From NCBI RefSeq assembly GCF_000005505.3, contig NC_016131.3, forward strand, positions 61,551,355 to 61,615,354: a stretch of DNA of 64,000 nt. The letters run 5' to 3'. This DNA comes from Brachypodium distachyon. Lineage: Eukaryota > Streptophyta > Magnoliopsida > Poales > Poaceae. The notes below the pieces were generated by a model. That model searched no databases. It was not told the origin of the DNA and saw nothing but the letters and a program-made list of their open reading frames with translations. Within the stretch, counting starts at the first letter, position 1; every line of letters begins with the position of its first letter. Positions 47,841-59,796 of this stretch are shown in pieces. A program made the position numbers and the translations under genes.

Positions 47841-48536
47841 ATGGGCGCTGACGGTGTGCGCGCCCTGGCGTGCTTCTTGTGCGTGTCGGTCTCGCGGCGT
47901 CGGCGGCGGACGGCGAGGCTGGTGCTGTGGGGAGGGGAAGCGCGGGCGGCGAAGCACGGGGAGCTGGCGGGGCAGGTGATGCTGGACTTCTCGGGAAGCG
48001 TGGTGTGCCTTGCCGACGGGTTCTACATCGGGCGGCCGGCGCCCGTGCTGGCCATCGAGGACCGGCTGGCCGCGGGCGCCACGTACCTCGTGCTCCCCGT
48101 GGACCGGCTCCCGCAGGGCTGCGACCCCGTGACGGCCGCGTCCCTGGCCGCGCTGTCCTACGGCCGGGCCGGGCCGGCGTCCATCGCCGGCGGGCCCAAG
48201 AGCCCGTTCGAGTACGTCAAGGGCGACGACGGAAGGACGGTCATCAAGGTCACGCCCGAGTTCATCGTCGGGGCCATCACCGCCAGACCAGGCGTCGTCG
48301 TCGGGGGTGATAATGGCGAGATGGACGGCGCGTGCCGCGGAGGGCTCTGTAGCACGCCGGAGCTGAGGAAGCACTACGAGCAGCTCGTGGGGGCCGGGAG
48401 GGGGAGGGCATGGTCGCCGCGGCTCGACACCATCAAGGAGCGAAAGGGCAGGCGGATCAATATGGCGGCGGTGAGCCCCGGGAGGTTCTCGCCTGTGGCG
48501 GTCAGGCTGCTAGGGCTGGCAAAAGGAGAAAGATAG
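47841..48536 (+). CDS. DUF4228 (PADRE) domain protein
   Basis: 231 aa, single exon, GC-rich. Plant-specific family whose members are often induced by pathogens or abiotic stress; biochemical role unknown. Seen: N-terminal MGADGVRALACFLC, with Gly2 and Cys suited to myristoylation and palmitoylation; then the DUF4228 core (ARLVLWGGEARAAKHGELAG, SGSVVCLADGFYIGRPAPVL, GATYLVLPVDRLP); then a variable region and a basic tail with SPGRFSPVAVRLL, a motif common at the C-terminus of this family. Start at 47841 is the first ATG of the frame and gives the lipidation signal. No frame damage. Confidence 0.88.
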   Translation: MGADGVRALACFLCVSVSRRRRRTARLVLWGGEARAAKHGELAGQVMLDFSGSVVCLADGFYIGRPAPVLAIEDRLAAGATYLVLPVDRLPQGCDPVTAASLAALSYGRAGPASIAGGPKSPFEYVKGDDGRTVIKVTPEFIVGAITARPGVVVGGDNGEMDGACRGGLCSTPELRKHYEQLVGAGRGRAWSPRLDTIKERKGRRINMAAVSPGRFSPVAVRLLGLAKGER

Positions 48537-48948
48537 CACAGAGAAGAAACTGTGTGGTGCTGTGCTTCAAATCATGGAGTTACGACCTTGGATTCCATGG
48601 AACACAGTTACACGGCTCGTTGCTTGTTTCGTTTTGTTAGCCCCTAGCTAGTCCCAACGGACTGCATGCGGAGCTAGCAATTGTGTTGATTTTTGTACAA
48701 AATTAAGGAGATGAATCTGTTTTCGATCGGGTTAATTAGGCGTCCGATCGACGGTCCACACATGATATATGTCTTGATTTTGCTGGAGGAAAATGTACAG
48801 ATCGATCTCTAATACAGTAATACTACATGAACAATGACGTACGTGTTCAAAGCGAAGAACTCGCGCCGTTTCAACGTCTCCGTATGTATGTGTGTGTCCC
48901 CAGTCTGAGGGAAACTCTGTAGTAAAATGGAAGACATGTTCAAAGTTA

Positions 48949-49066
48949 GTACTCCCTCCGTTTCATAATTCTTGTCTTAAATTTGTCTAAAAACGAATGT
49001 ATCTATTCCTAAAAGGTGTCTAGATACATGTAAGATTTCGACAAAAATTATGGAACGGAGAAAGTA
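48949..49066. mobile_element. Stowaway-type MITE
   Basis: Left end gtactccctccgtttcat, right end ttatggaacggagaaagta. The core (tctattcctaaaa, tttcgacaaaaa) is closely related to the MITE at 16255. About 115 bp, some 400 bp downstream of the DUF4228 stop. Confidence 0.8.
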
Positions 49067-50809
49067 ATAATTAATCCTCTTGAAAAAAATGGACACGTAC
49101 AGGTAATCAGTGAACAAATTGTACTCCTACTACTGTGCAATGAATTACTCCTGCGTGCAATCGAGGCACCGGAGCGAAGAGGGCATGGGGCCGGATTGAG
49201 CATTACTCCGTATTTGCACGGACAGTAAGCTAGACTAACCTCAAAGGTGTTGAAGAGTAATTTATGAGTCGCCCACCGAATAGGAAATTAAGGAACTTAT
49301 TAGATCCCTGAGCACTCTATGGCTAGGCACACAACCCTTACCAGCAGGTTGTGGAACCGCCTTCTTGTAACTGTACTGTTGGGGATGAAAATCACGAGTA
49401 CAACAGAACAAAACATGGCAATCATCGACGAAACCAAAACTCAACACTTGGGTGTCATCACCACCAAGAAAGACTGAAACGTCAGATTACCATTAGATCT
49501 AGAGCCGAGGATCTGAGGAACTAAGACACCACAAACTCCTCGATGTCGACCGCGTTGGCCACAATGGGCACACAAGGGTGGGGGATTAGAGCCGTGAAAT
49601 TTTTATTCTGTGTGACCTTGTCTCGATCACCGAAACTTCAATTCATCACCAGCTGACACATAAATAAACTTAACGTAGAAGAAATCTGTACCGCATCACA
49701 TATGTGGATTTGAATTGGAACCGGGTAATTACATTGTGCTGTACAAATATGTGTTCTACTAATTTTTTGACAAATTTCGTTGGATTTCAAGCACCGGAAT
49801 TCAAAATAGTTTCCAAAATTTTGAAACTTTTCATAGACACGATTTTTTGTTAAAAACAAAATTTTAAACCTGGAGTACTTAGCTTAGCTTTGTTATCTAG
49901 TTTCAATCTAATTAGTAAAGGGTGTGGCAATTTCTCGATCGCCTGATTTTTAAGCAAAAAGCTTTAAATTTCAGTTGACATAGCAGAGACGTTTGGATTA
50001 AGATCTGATGGTCATCGTCACTCTCCCATCTCCCACATGTTATCGTTGAATTAAGATCCGATGGTCAAGCATGTCGGCATATCTCTAACTAAAAGCAAGC
50101 GACTTCTCAGTAACAAAACGATATTTGTTTGGGTTTTGATTATGTGACAGTGAATGTTCCCAGCTTCTGCTTAGTAGTCTCAATTTAGTCCCCGTTGGAC
50201 CTGCTAGTCAAGGTCTAATGTCTCACCTGAATTGGCCCGTCAGATTATATGCTTGAAAAACACGTATCCGTGTCATAGTGTGTTACTCCGAACTAACTGG
50301 AAAATTGTGACATAAAAATATATATTTTGTAGCACTTGCACAAGTCAACTCAGCCGGAATACCTATAAATTCTGATTAAAAATAGAAAAAGATTAGTCCC
50401 AACACCATGATACTACTACTAGGGAAAAATAGAAGCATGCTATTTTTATGGGAGTGTTTAGGGATCAGTCAACTGATAAAATAGGAAAACGGAAAGCTCT
50501 TATTTCTCAGTCGATTCATTCTTAACCAATTTTCTTTATTCTCACCGCTGGTTTGATCCTAGCTGGGCTTTCTTTTAGCTGAGGTGCGCTTTGTTTTTTG
50601 GGTCTATTGAACAAATAGGCCAGCATGAAAATGATAAGATGTCCATTGAGCGTACCATCCAGTTCAAAGCCTGGATCCCGCAATATCACATTTAGATGGT
50701 ACGTATTCGTCGCTGTGGTTATTGGGTCTTGATTACTAAAATTAGTGTCTAGGCTAGGGTAGGTGTCAGAGAAATAAAAAATCTCTTAAATCTCAAACCC
50801 ACACAAAAA
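49067..50809. other. Gene-free stretch
   Basis: No exon, repeat or element recognised on either strand. Confidence 0.4.
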
Positions 50810-51430
50810 TTCAATTGTACATTAAGAGTCTTAACATGTAACTCATCCTAAAAATAATTAAGTTGCACATTAAAAGTCTTGATGTGTAACTCATCCTAAA
50901 AAAATCAATTGCACATCAAGAGTTTTAATGTGCAACTCATCCTAAAAATAACTAAATTGCACATTAAGAGTCTTAATTTGCAACTCACCCTAAAAAACTC
51001 ACTTGCACATCACAGATCTTAACGTGCAAATCACCCTAAAAGAACTAAAATCGCTCATCAAGAGAGATGATGTGCGACTCGCCGAAAAAACTCAATGGCA
51101 CATCAAAGTCTTAATGTGCAACTCAGCATAAAAAAACTAAATTGCACATTAAAAGAGATGATGTGTGATTCACCCGAAAAAAAACTCAATTGTACATCAA
51201 AGCTCTTAATGTGCAACTCACCCTTAAATAAAGTCAAATGCACATCAACAAATATGATGTGAAACTCAGCGAAGAAACTCAATTGCACATCAAAGGTCTA
51301 AATGTGCAACTCACCCTAAAAAGTCAAATTCATAGCAAGTTGATGTGAAACTCGCCCGAAAAACCCAATTGTGCGTCAAAGATATTAATCCGCAACCCAC
51401 CCTCCAAAAAATCTCTATTGCACATCAATA
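50810..51430. repeat. Tandem array of ~46-bp hairpin-forming units
   Basis: About thirteen degenerate copies. A typical unit is ttgcacattaagagtctt followed by aatgtgcaactcaccc and an A-rich spacer. Within each unit ttgcacatta pairs with taatgtgcaa around a short loop, so every unit can form a stem-loop. Alternate units vary the loop (gagtcttaat versus gagagatgat). No open frame of interest. Confidence 0.88.
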
Positions 51431-51638
51431 CGAGATATGGTATAATATTAAAATTAAGAATAATCAATTACTAGAAAACTATTCAATGAATAATTCACAA
51501 AAATTATGAGCACAAATGTACAGATTATCATCAACAAATACATGTACAACTGACACTGATGCATAGCATGTAAAAAAAAATCCCGTGAAACAAACGAATA
51601 ATAGAAAAATCAGGGAACAACGAACATATGAGGCCAGC

Positions 51639-51860
51639 ACAGCTGAAGCCTTGATCATAAAAATAAATAAAGTCAAAGAAGAAGCAAAGAATAAATAAGA
51701 AAAAAAAAGTGCAGCTGAAGGCTTGATCGTAAAAATAAATAAAGCCAAAGAAGAAGCAAAGTATAATTAAGAAAACAGAAAAAAAAAGCAGCTGAAGGCT
51801 TGATTGTAAACATAAATAAAGCCAAAGAAGAAGCAAGGTATAAATAAGAAAAAAGAAAGA
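51639..51860. repeat. Three tandem copies of a 71-79-bp unit
   Basis: Copies start cagctgaagccttgatca (about 51641), cagctgaaggcttgatcg (about 51713) and cagctgaaggcttgattg (about 51790), each followed by aaataaataaagccaaagaa and gaagcaaagtataa. They differ mainly in the A-run at the joint. Polypurine on this strand. Confidence 0.88.
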
Positions 51861-51899
51861 AAAAAAAGACAGACGTGGGTTCAAATTCACTACCTCCAA

Positions 51900-53631
51900 C
51901 TCGCAACTAGGAGGCAAGTAAGCACCACTGCACCAACCGGCATATTACATGTATCTACAGTCGTTACCTCATATAGTTAGAAGCTCATTGTGTCTGCCAA
52001 AACATTTGCACGAATCTCGGTGCATGATTGGATGGTTCACAACATCGACTGAGAAATATCTCAGGCGACTGAGCAATAGCAAATCCGTAGAAATTAACTT
52101 GCTAGCTCTAAGTATTGACTTAAAATTTGGCTAGAAGATTTAAAAATAAACAAAGTGGGGCATATGCGACATCTCGCTTGCATCCGTGACCATTCGATGG
52201 ATGGTTTACGTTACTTACGTGTGCGTGGTGACCGATCGACGCCGCAAGATCGAACTCTGGTGATCTGGTCGTTGACATCGGTCTACCGGCCCTACGTACC
52301 TCTCAAGTCTCGTGCATTGCCCCCTGCATATATTATGGGCTGCAGCTAGCGAATTCAAGCACGTTTAACGGACGTGGGGCTCTCTAATCCGGTGCTGCCG
52401 TACCCGGTTAGCTTAGCAGCCTTAGCTCCATCGATCCATGCATCTTAATTGCATGTCTTTGTTGAGACGACCAACTCCTATACGCGTACTACTACTGAGT
52501 ACAGGGTACTGACTGGTCAATCCCCTTAAGTAATTGCTGAAGATACGAGAGTGTGCTATAATCATGCGTCGTCATGGTCGATTCGATTATACTACATAGA
52601 TACTCGACACGGACAGCACACGGGAGTACGTTTTCCCACGTGGGCGAGTACGTTCATCTGCGTATACAATTAGCTGTGGTATATTCAGTGGTTGACATTA
52701 GGTATGTATGTGTGTGGAGGTCAAGACTTGTTTCTTTGTCTTTTTGGCGAGGATAGTAGCACTAATATCCACGAAATTTCTGGTGAAGCAGCTCGCCTTA
52801 TTAGGGCAGGTATAGCACGCGCGTCACACGGTGAAACGCAGTTGCCAATTGGTGCTTTATTAGTTAGACTTGCTTGAGAGAGCAAGAACATTTCTGTAGT
52901 TAACCAAGGTTCTTTATTGATTACAACTAGCTGATGGCCGCCGAATGGGTGACGGAGCCGAAGCCGAGCCAGGTGTGGTGGCCTTGGGGAGAACAGAAAT
53001 ATACGAAGCCAGTTTGTCTTCAGAAACGCACGAAGATGCCTTGGTTTGGTTGTCGAATTCCAGGGACCAACCGTTTTACTGTTCCCACTGCAGACTGCAG
53101 ACCAGTTCCCTGGTTTTCGCATAAACTTCTCGTGCAACTTGAAACTGCCTCTGAGTTATGGATCTCTGTTTGCTCTGTATTAATTGAAGAGCGCTCAAGA
53201 ATGTCAATTTAATTCGTTGGCTAAATTAAATGGTTGGTAAACCTTTTCCAAATGAGCCGGTGGCAAGTGAGGTTTTCAACGAGTTCCGTAATTTCTGTTA
53301 GCTGCCTGTGCCTGACGGACCTTGCAGCCAAACTCTTGGGAACTTCAGTTCCTGAATTATGATGGTTTTCTATTGATAGAAATAGGGGCAGCTCTCTATA
53401 AAAAGAAAGATAGGGGAAAAGGTGGCCACTCAGCCCAGTCAGATCAACAGTATCGGAGAAGACACGATCATATACCAGTAGAATTGTTAGTGAAACACCG
53501 AGTTCACCATGAGTCTATGACAACTAAGACAGGGGAAATGCCTCAACTCTGGACAGGTCAAAGCTTCTACATTAGTGAAGGATGGGCCACTGCTATTTAC
53601 CTATGTACATCACGACAGCACTCCTGGATAC
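51900..53631. other. Gene-free stretch downstream of the HAD gene
   Basis: No gene supported. The right part is probably 3'UTR or flank of the minus-strand HAD-like gene. Frames at 52721-53212 on both strands lack motifs. Confidence 0.35.
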
Positions 53632-54533
53632 TCATTGCTCGGGAGGAGAACCAGCTTCGATCACACCTGTCACATCAACTCCAATCCTCTCAGCGACCTG
53701 CATCACGGGCAATGGTCCAGTATAAGCAAAGATAATCGATGGAAAGAGTAGACGATATACTGCGGAGAAGAACCATTTTACTGCACACGTGTGAGTTGCA
53801 ACCGGGTAACAGAACATTCGGTAAAAAAAAAACCCGGGTAACAGAACGCAAATGATGGATATTTATGCCACAAATGTAAGCATAATTGGCAACTTGGCAT
53901 GCACTATCTGAACTGTTCTATGGAGGTTGACAAATGAACTAGCCACAAATGTAAGCATCATTTCCCATGTAAACAAGAGATGTAAGAAAGTTAAATGCAA
54001 GCTACTGTGCCTGACAAAGAATTTCCAGGAGAATAAAATGGTTATTGTCGGCGTATGGAGAAAGAGAATCACCTCCTTAAAAGAGTGAACATCACTGCCC
54101 CAAAGCCATGCGTCACAGCCCGCATCTCTAGCCCCCCATATATCATTTCTACGATCATCTCCAACATGCACAGCTTCTTCAGGTTTGACACCCAAGAGCT
54201 CACAGGCCTTCAAAAATATTGTTGGGTTTGGCTTCTCTGCTGCAATCTGTTTGTAGAGTATTCCGAAAAACAGGAGTATTAGGCACGGAAGATGGCTTGG
54301 AAGAATATTACAAATTTTTTTGGAAACTTCTATTCAGCTCTGGAGATCCAGACTTAAGGCTGATTTATTAGTCTTGCTTGGCTATAGGGTGCCACAAAAC
54401 CTGTTCAATTACTTGTCTGTTTTGATATGCTCTTTATAATTCTTCTGGGGCGTGTCCCAGTTTGTAAATATGTAACTGTAAACTTTATTAAAATTAATAT
54501 ACCACAGTAGGAGCCTCTCCTACTGTTTCCAGG

Positions 54534-54574
<41 letters not shown>

Positions 54575-55534
54575 CAAACATGTTAACTTGCCGCTGAAAG
54601 AACCTGAATGGAAATAGAACTCTTTGTTAACCATCCAACCACATTGCAATGGTAGGTTGAAGAAGTGATAATATATATAAGTCAACCTACCTCAGCAGAC
54701 ACGGCAACTGCATCAAACCAGTGATCGCATTTCAGGACCTGTAGAAGTGGCCGTAGACGGGTATCAAAATTGGAGACAACAGCTGTTTTAACACCAGTCT
54801 TTCTGATAGCTTCAAACACATGTTCAGCATCAGGATCGCAGAGCTTCCAAGCCTACCAAGCACAAAAATGTTATCACTGGGCCTATCAGGGGAAAAATCT
54901 ATTTGATTTATTAACCACAGTTAAATCTCACATTTTCTGTCATATAGTATTTGTATAGTTCCTCAAAGTACTCCAAGTTTGAGCACCCTGTAGAAGATGT
55001 GACTATGTATTGCCAAAAGGCTCTTCCATCATCCACATACCTGGACCAAGTTAGAAAACATACAGTGAGAGCTTCAGTCAACAGTATGACCACTATGATA
55101 GCATCCAGGGAAATGCAACAACCAAAACAACTAAAGGACCTAATCCCTAACTCTCCTTATCCCTCTCTCTAGTGTTCTTTCTGTGTGTTTTCTTTGCAAC
55201 TCTCTTCGTCGAATGTTTCAACCATCTTGGCAATAAATCGCACGACGTTTTGTTCCAAAAAAAAAACCACTGAAGGAAAGTGTTATGCTCGGGCGACAAA
55301 AGATATTTTATGCACTACTCACATCCAAATATGTCCAGGAATAAAATTAAATCAGGAAGAGTTTTCCATAAAGAGGTGCCGCTGAAAAGTAATAAAGGAA
55401 GAATGCACGGAAGAAGATACCGAGCTTGGCATTTAAGTGAATAAAGCCATATCAAGCTTGCATCATATTGGAAGTTCTGAGAAATCCATAACTGAACCTT
55501 TTAGACATTATTGAAGATCCTTGTCTGCTGATTT

Positions 55535-55565
<31 letters not shown>

Positions 55566-58238
55566 GGGCATAGTGATAGAGGACGACAAAAATAGTGTGC
55601 CACTTGGCGCAGTTGCTGGATTGCAAACCTCAAGTAAATGAGTGACTAAATGTTCACCGTATTAATGGTGCACAAGGAAGCAGGAATATTCGAGAACGAA
55701 GATTATGTGGTGGTGGAGGATCCAGTAACCTAAGAGGCAATGACGTCGACGGTTTCGGATGTACTCCCAACACCAGTGGCATTAGTATTGCTAAGGCAAG
55801 TTTGGTGGAAGAAAGAAAGAAGACTTATGAGATAATAGGCTTTGATAACATGCAAGTTTAACTAGTTGTTGTTGTATGTGCAGTCATGCATACAAAATAG
55901 GGAGATAGTGATAGGTAGATCAAGATATATTGGAAGTTAACAAACTGAGTGCAGAAAAGAGGCAAAGCGGGGGAGTGGAGCTACCATGACTACATGCACA
56001 AGCAAGAGCCAGAATGCAGCAGCATGCAGACATGTAGCAGGAGTCCTTGATGGTTATCCCATAAACCATATGTGAGGTCCTTGCCAAATTGTCGTGAGTT
56101 TGGTAGATTACGCAAATGTATTCAGGGACTTCAGACACTTGAAAGTGAAAGTTTGCAGGGTATTGATGCCATAGCTGAATGGGTCTGGCGGTCTGCTAAC
56201 ATGATTAAGCTAAAGTTGCAGTATTGAAGTTCAATCATAGATTGAAAGCCATTTGGCAACAGAAATAGCTAGACACTACACAGGAGCGAAATTGCGCTTT
56301 TGGGTGCATCTCTACCACTAAGGTTTTGACGGCATTAACAAATTAGGAAGCAAAAAGAGAGAGCAACTTCTTCACATGAGATACGATATCCTGAAAAGTA
56401 TAACATTGAACAGCAAAGAAACGTAAAGCTGATACATCAATCAAAGTATAAGACTGATATTATGTCCTTGGCCACCAAATACACCAATGTAGACTTCTCC
56501 GTTGAGTATAAAAACCTTTTTGGAAATACATTTACTTTGTATATTTTGTTGTCTATGTATCCATAAAAAGCGTTGACAGCCATGCTCCTGAGACAAGGTC
56601 ACATATGGAAATTATCTAAAAATATGTTAGCCAGAAATTATAGGGTATGGCAATTGGCAAGGTGGATACATGGAATAAACTAAATCCCAAGGTGACAATT
56701 TATTTAGAAATAACAAGGAAATTATAGTTTCATGGCTCATCTAATTGTGCCATTATTTTTCAATCATTTTCCTTTTTGTCGTCATTCGTAAATCTAGGGA
56801 TGCTACTAATGTATGACAAGACTTGTAGTGTCTAATGGGAGCACGAGCTGATAGCGCGCCGCCGCTGCGGCTCCGCGATCAGAGCCAGCCTGATGTATCC
56901 CTGTATCTGTAATAAGCCGCACAACACGTATCCACATTGGTGTTGCATAGGGGAGCACTAAGCTGAACACATGTCTGCACTTGAAAATATTTAGAGAGAA
57001 GATTACATAAGCCTACTTCAGATCATAGTCAGCACACATCTGACTTAAAACTTTACGTAAGAGGCATTACTTCTATAGTTGGACATAGTGAAATGTCGTG
57101 CTGTCCACACACATGCATGAACCTGCGCATGCCCACCATTTTTTTGCTGGGAACAGCAGGAGCACTGCTTTTTCATTAAGTAGAGGGAAACTGTACAAAT
57201 TAGAGGTGAGCTTAGAGAGCTTCGTACAACCAAATCATTTTCAAAGGAGGCAGAAGAATATCAAATAGGGTTTTGCTATTTCTAAGGCGACTGAGAAATA
57301 ACTATTTCTAAGTCCATGCTAACAATTGTCCGATCAAATCACTGAGATTCGTGCAAGATTCATGCAAGTACAAAGGACGAGAAAAATCTTAATCGGATGG
57401 CTATGATTGTCAACTGAGAAATAACTATTTCTAAGTCGGCTATGAAATAGACATCCCCTATCACATATTAGCAAATTGCAATATGTATCTGTTAGTCTAG
57501 GTACAGGTTGCATCAAAACAATACTCCACTTGACTTATTTAAGATGCAACACAAAATTTAAGATACTACTGTTAATGAAGCAATAATTACAAAAGTATCG
57601 CTTTGTAGATGGATATATCGGCATTAATAGGATGTGTATACATCACAATTTCATACCTGAGCCGTGATCTGTCCCATGGTTGCTCATACGCCCACCGATA
57701 TCTCCTCAATATCTCATCTTCAGAGTATTTCACTCCATACTTCTCCCCAATGCTCTTGTACACCTAATCAAAGGGAGGACAAGTAAATCAAACACAGCCT
57801 ATCGCAGATCAATCCATGGTAGCCCACGGGCGCCGCATCAAGCAGACGCCAACGCCTGAAGCCGAAGGAACAATTCACGCGGAACTCCAGCATTGCTGAT
57901 AACGTCCGCAACCAAATCATAATCCAGAACCCAGATCACAGTTTGCACTGAGATAATCACATAGCTAACACGGCGAGAAAGGGGAGGGAATGGTCCATCG
58001 GAGCCGGACTGACCTGGGCGGTGGGCTGGGCGGGGACGAGGAGGGTGCCGACAGCGTCGACGAGTAGGGCGCGGTGGGTGACGTCGCCGTAGATGGACTT
58101 GCGGTAGTCGTAGTACTCCCTCGCCGCCGAGAGCTCCCACATGGCCCCGCGTTCCCTCTCCGCCTCCGCCGCCGACGTCGCCAGCCGCCGCAGGCCCCCC
58201 AAAAGGGCCGCCGCGCGCGCTCTAGCGACGGCCGCCAT
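53632..58238 (-). CDS. HAD-like hydrolase (HDHD3-type), six exons
   Basis: Haloacid-dehalogenase superfamily protein, a soluble phosphatase-like fold; natural substrate unknown. Minus-strand exons: 58238-58014, 57763-57657, 55040-54932, 54852-54687, 54239-54073, 53697-53632; 840 nt, 279 aa, no stop. Residues 1-40 are Ala/Arg-rich and could target an organelle. Motif I is LLVDAVGTLL (Asp about 61), motif II VVSNFD (Ser about 174), motif III the Lys of AEKPNP (about 205), motif IV HVGDDRRNDIWGARDAG (about 230). The second Asp of DxD in motif I is Val, so phosphatase activity is doubtful, though other plant members of this group also deviate here as I recall. Exon 4 needs the donor at gtag|gttgac to keep frame. 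Intron 2 is 2.6 kb. Confidence 0.88.
54537..54571. repeat. (AT)n microsatellite
   Basis: About 17 perfect AT units in intron 4 of the HAD-like gene. Confidence 0.95.
55533..55568. repeat. (GT)n followed by poly-G run
   Basis: Eight or so GT units run directly into about 19 G residues, in intron 2 of the HAD-like gene. The G-run length is likely to be unreliable in any assembly. Confidence 0.9.
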
Positions 58239-58567
58239 TTCACCGGTACGTTGGCGGTTGGCCGGGAAATGCGAGTGACTCCGGCGGGGCTGGGCGGGGC
58301 GCAGTGAGATGCGTGTGCTCGAGGTAGTGGTGGCGTCTCTGGTCCGCGTCCCTTCCTTCCGGGGACGGAGCGTGACGGAAGAAATGGAAGGACGGGATGG
58401 CCGTGTGCGTGTTGTTTTGGGACTGGTCCTGTTTCTTTTCTTCCTGGGACACGGACCTTCTAGAACGCCTTCAAGGCTGCAATCGACCGATGGCAAGTTT
58501 GCTGGCTGAGTAGCACCGCAGTGTGACCGTGTGCGTGTTGTTTTGGGACTGCCAAATTGAGTTGGCA

Positions 58568-59796
58568 TAAGGCCATCTCCAACGAATAACCCCATTTGTC
58601 TTCCTCATTTCTCTATTTGAGAGGTTTTTGACAAATGAGGATGAGCAAAATATCAAGTTGTCCAAAGAGAGCCTCCATTTGTCCTTCCCAATTGTCTATT
58701 TTTACTTATTTTGCATTTTGATTCTAGTTTGCAACTACGAACATGATTTGAACACCATAATGGCATATGATTCTGCAGCCTATATATGAACCGTATATCT
58801 GCATCTCCAGCAATCTCTTTCAATCTGAAATTGTCAAGATTTGAAGATAATATACATTTTTTCTTGCTGGGTATTCATTTCGAGAGCCACAAGGGTACGG
58901 CTTGCCATTGTTCTGAAATGCATGCCAACATGTATTTCCGATTAAAAGGATTGAGATAAATACATGAACATACAGATGCATGGCAACAAACCAAAGAAGT
59001 GAGCAAAACAGCACTACAAGATTCACAGAAAAATTCTGAGCAGTAGTTCAAACATCAGTTCATGTTCATCACTGTATAATGGATCAAGCCAATGCAATGT
59101 GCATGTGCAAAACACAACGGACTCACATGATACAACATCGCATCAGGAGGATTGCCTCTTGAAGAAGTTCCAGGCGACTGAGGACATCTGGCTCTGATCT
59201 GGAACCATGGTTGGCGGAGCTCGCCCCCTTCCACACTAGCAGCGAGTCAAGCGACTGCATCCGCTCCCTCCGATGCGTCGCCACATCCCCTGCGGCAGAG
59301 GAATAGAGGCAGCCGACGAGCGCGGTGGTGGAGCGCCGAGGAAGGGAAGCGGACGACGGGGAGCTCGACCAGCGAGCGTGGCGGTGGGGCACAGGGGAAA
59401 GGGAGGTGAAGGAGGAGGGTCAGCAGCAGTGGGAGGGGATGAGGAGGGGTGGCCGATCCAGCGACGGGGGGAAATGAGGATCCGGTGGCGGCAGATCCGG
59501 TGACAAGAGGAGAGGAGGCGGCGGCACGGAGCAGCAGGAGAAGAGGCGACGACACGAGTTCAGCCAGATAGAGAGAGGAAAGAAGAAAAAAGAGAGCAAA
59601 TCTGGATGACAGGTGGGGCCGACAGAGAATGGGGAGTCCCTATTATTTCCTCAAATTTGGGGAGGAAATGGAGGAGGTGGACATAATTTGGACAATTGGG
59701 GGTTCCCATTGGGTTGTTACTTTTTCACTTGGACCCTCGTATGAATAGTTTTGGACAAATGGGGAAGATATGGGGGGTTCCTTTGGAGATGCCCCA
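58568..59796. mobile_element. Putative TIR element, ends ggccatctccaac
   Basis: Left end ggccatctccaacg; right end tttggagatgcccc, its inverted counterpart. About 1.2 kb; the interior has text such as ccccatttgtc / gacaaatgggg near the two ends that also pairs, and a GC-rich middle (59200-59560) with composition-driven frames. No transposase and no certain TSD. Confidence 0.45.

Noticed and set aside
51868..51945. tRNA-like sequence (gggttcaaattc B-box and a final gcacca)
   Set aside because: No acceptor or anticodon stem could be paired and no A-box precedes it at the right distance.
52721..53212. Frames of 92 and 138 codons on opposite strands
   Set aside because: No recognisable motif and no conserved gene structure; probably 3' flank of the HAD-like gene.
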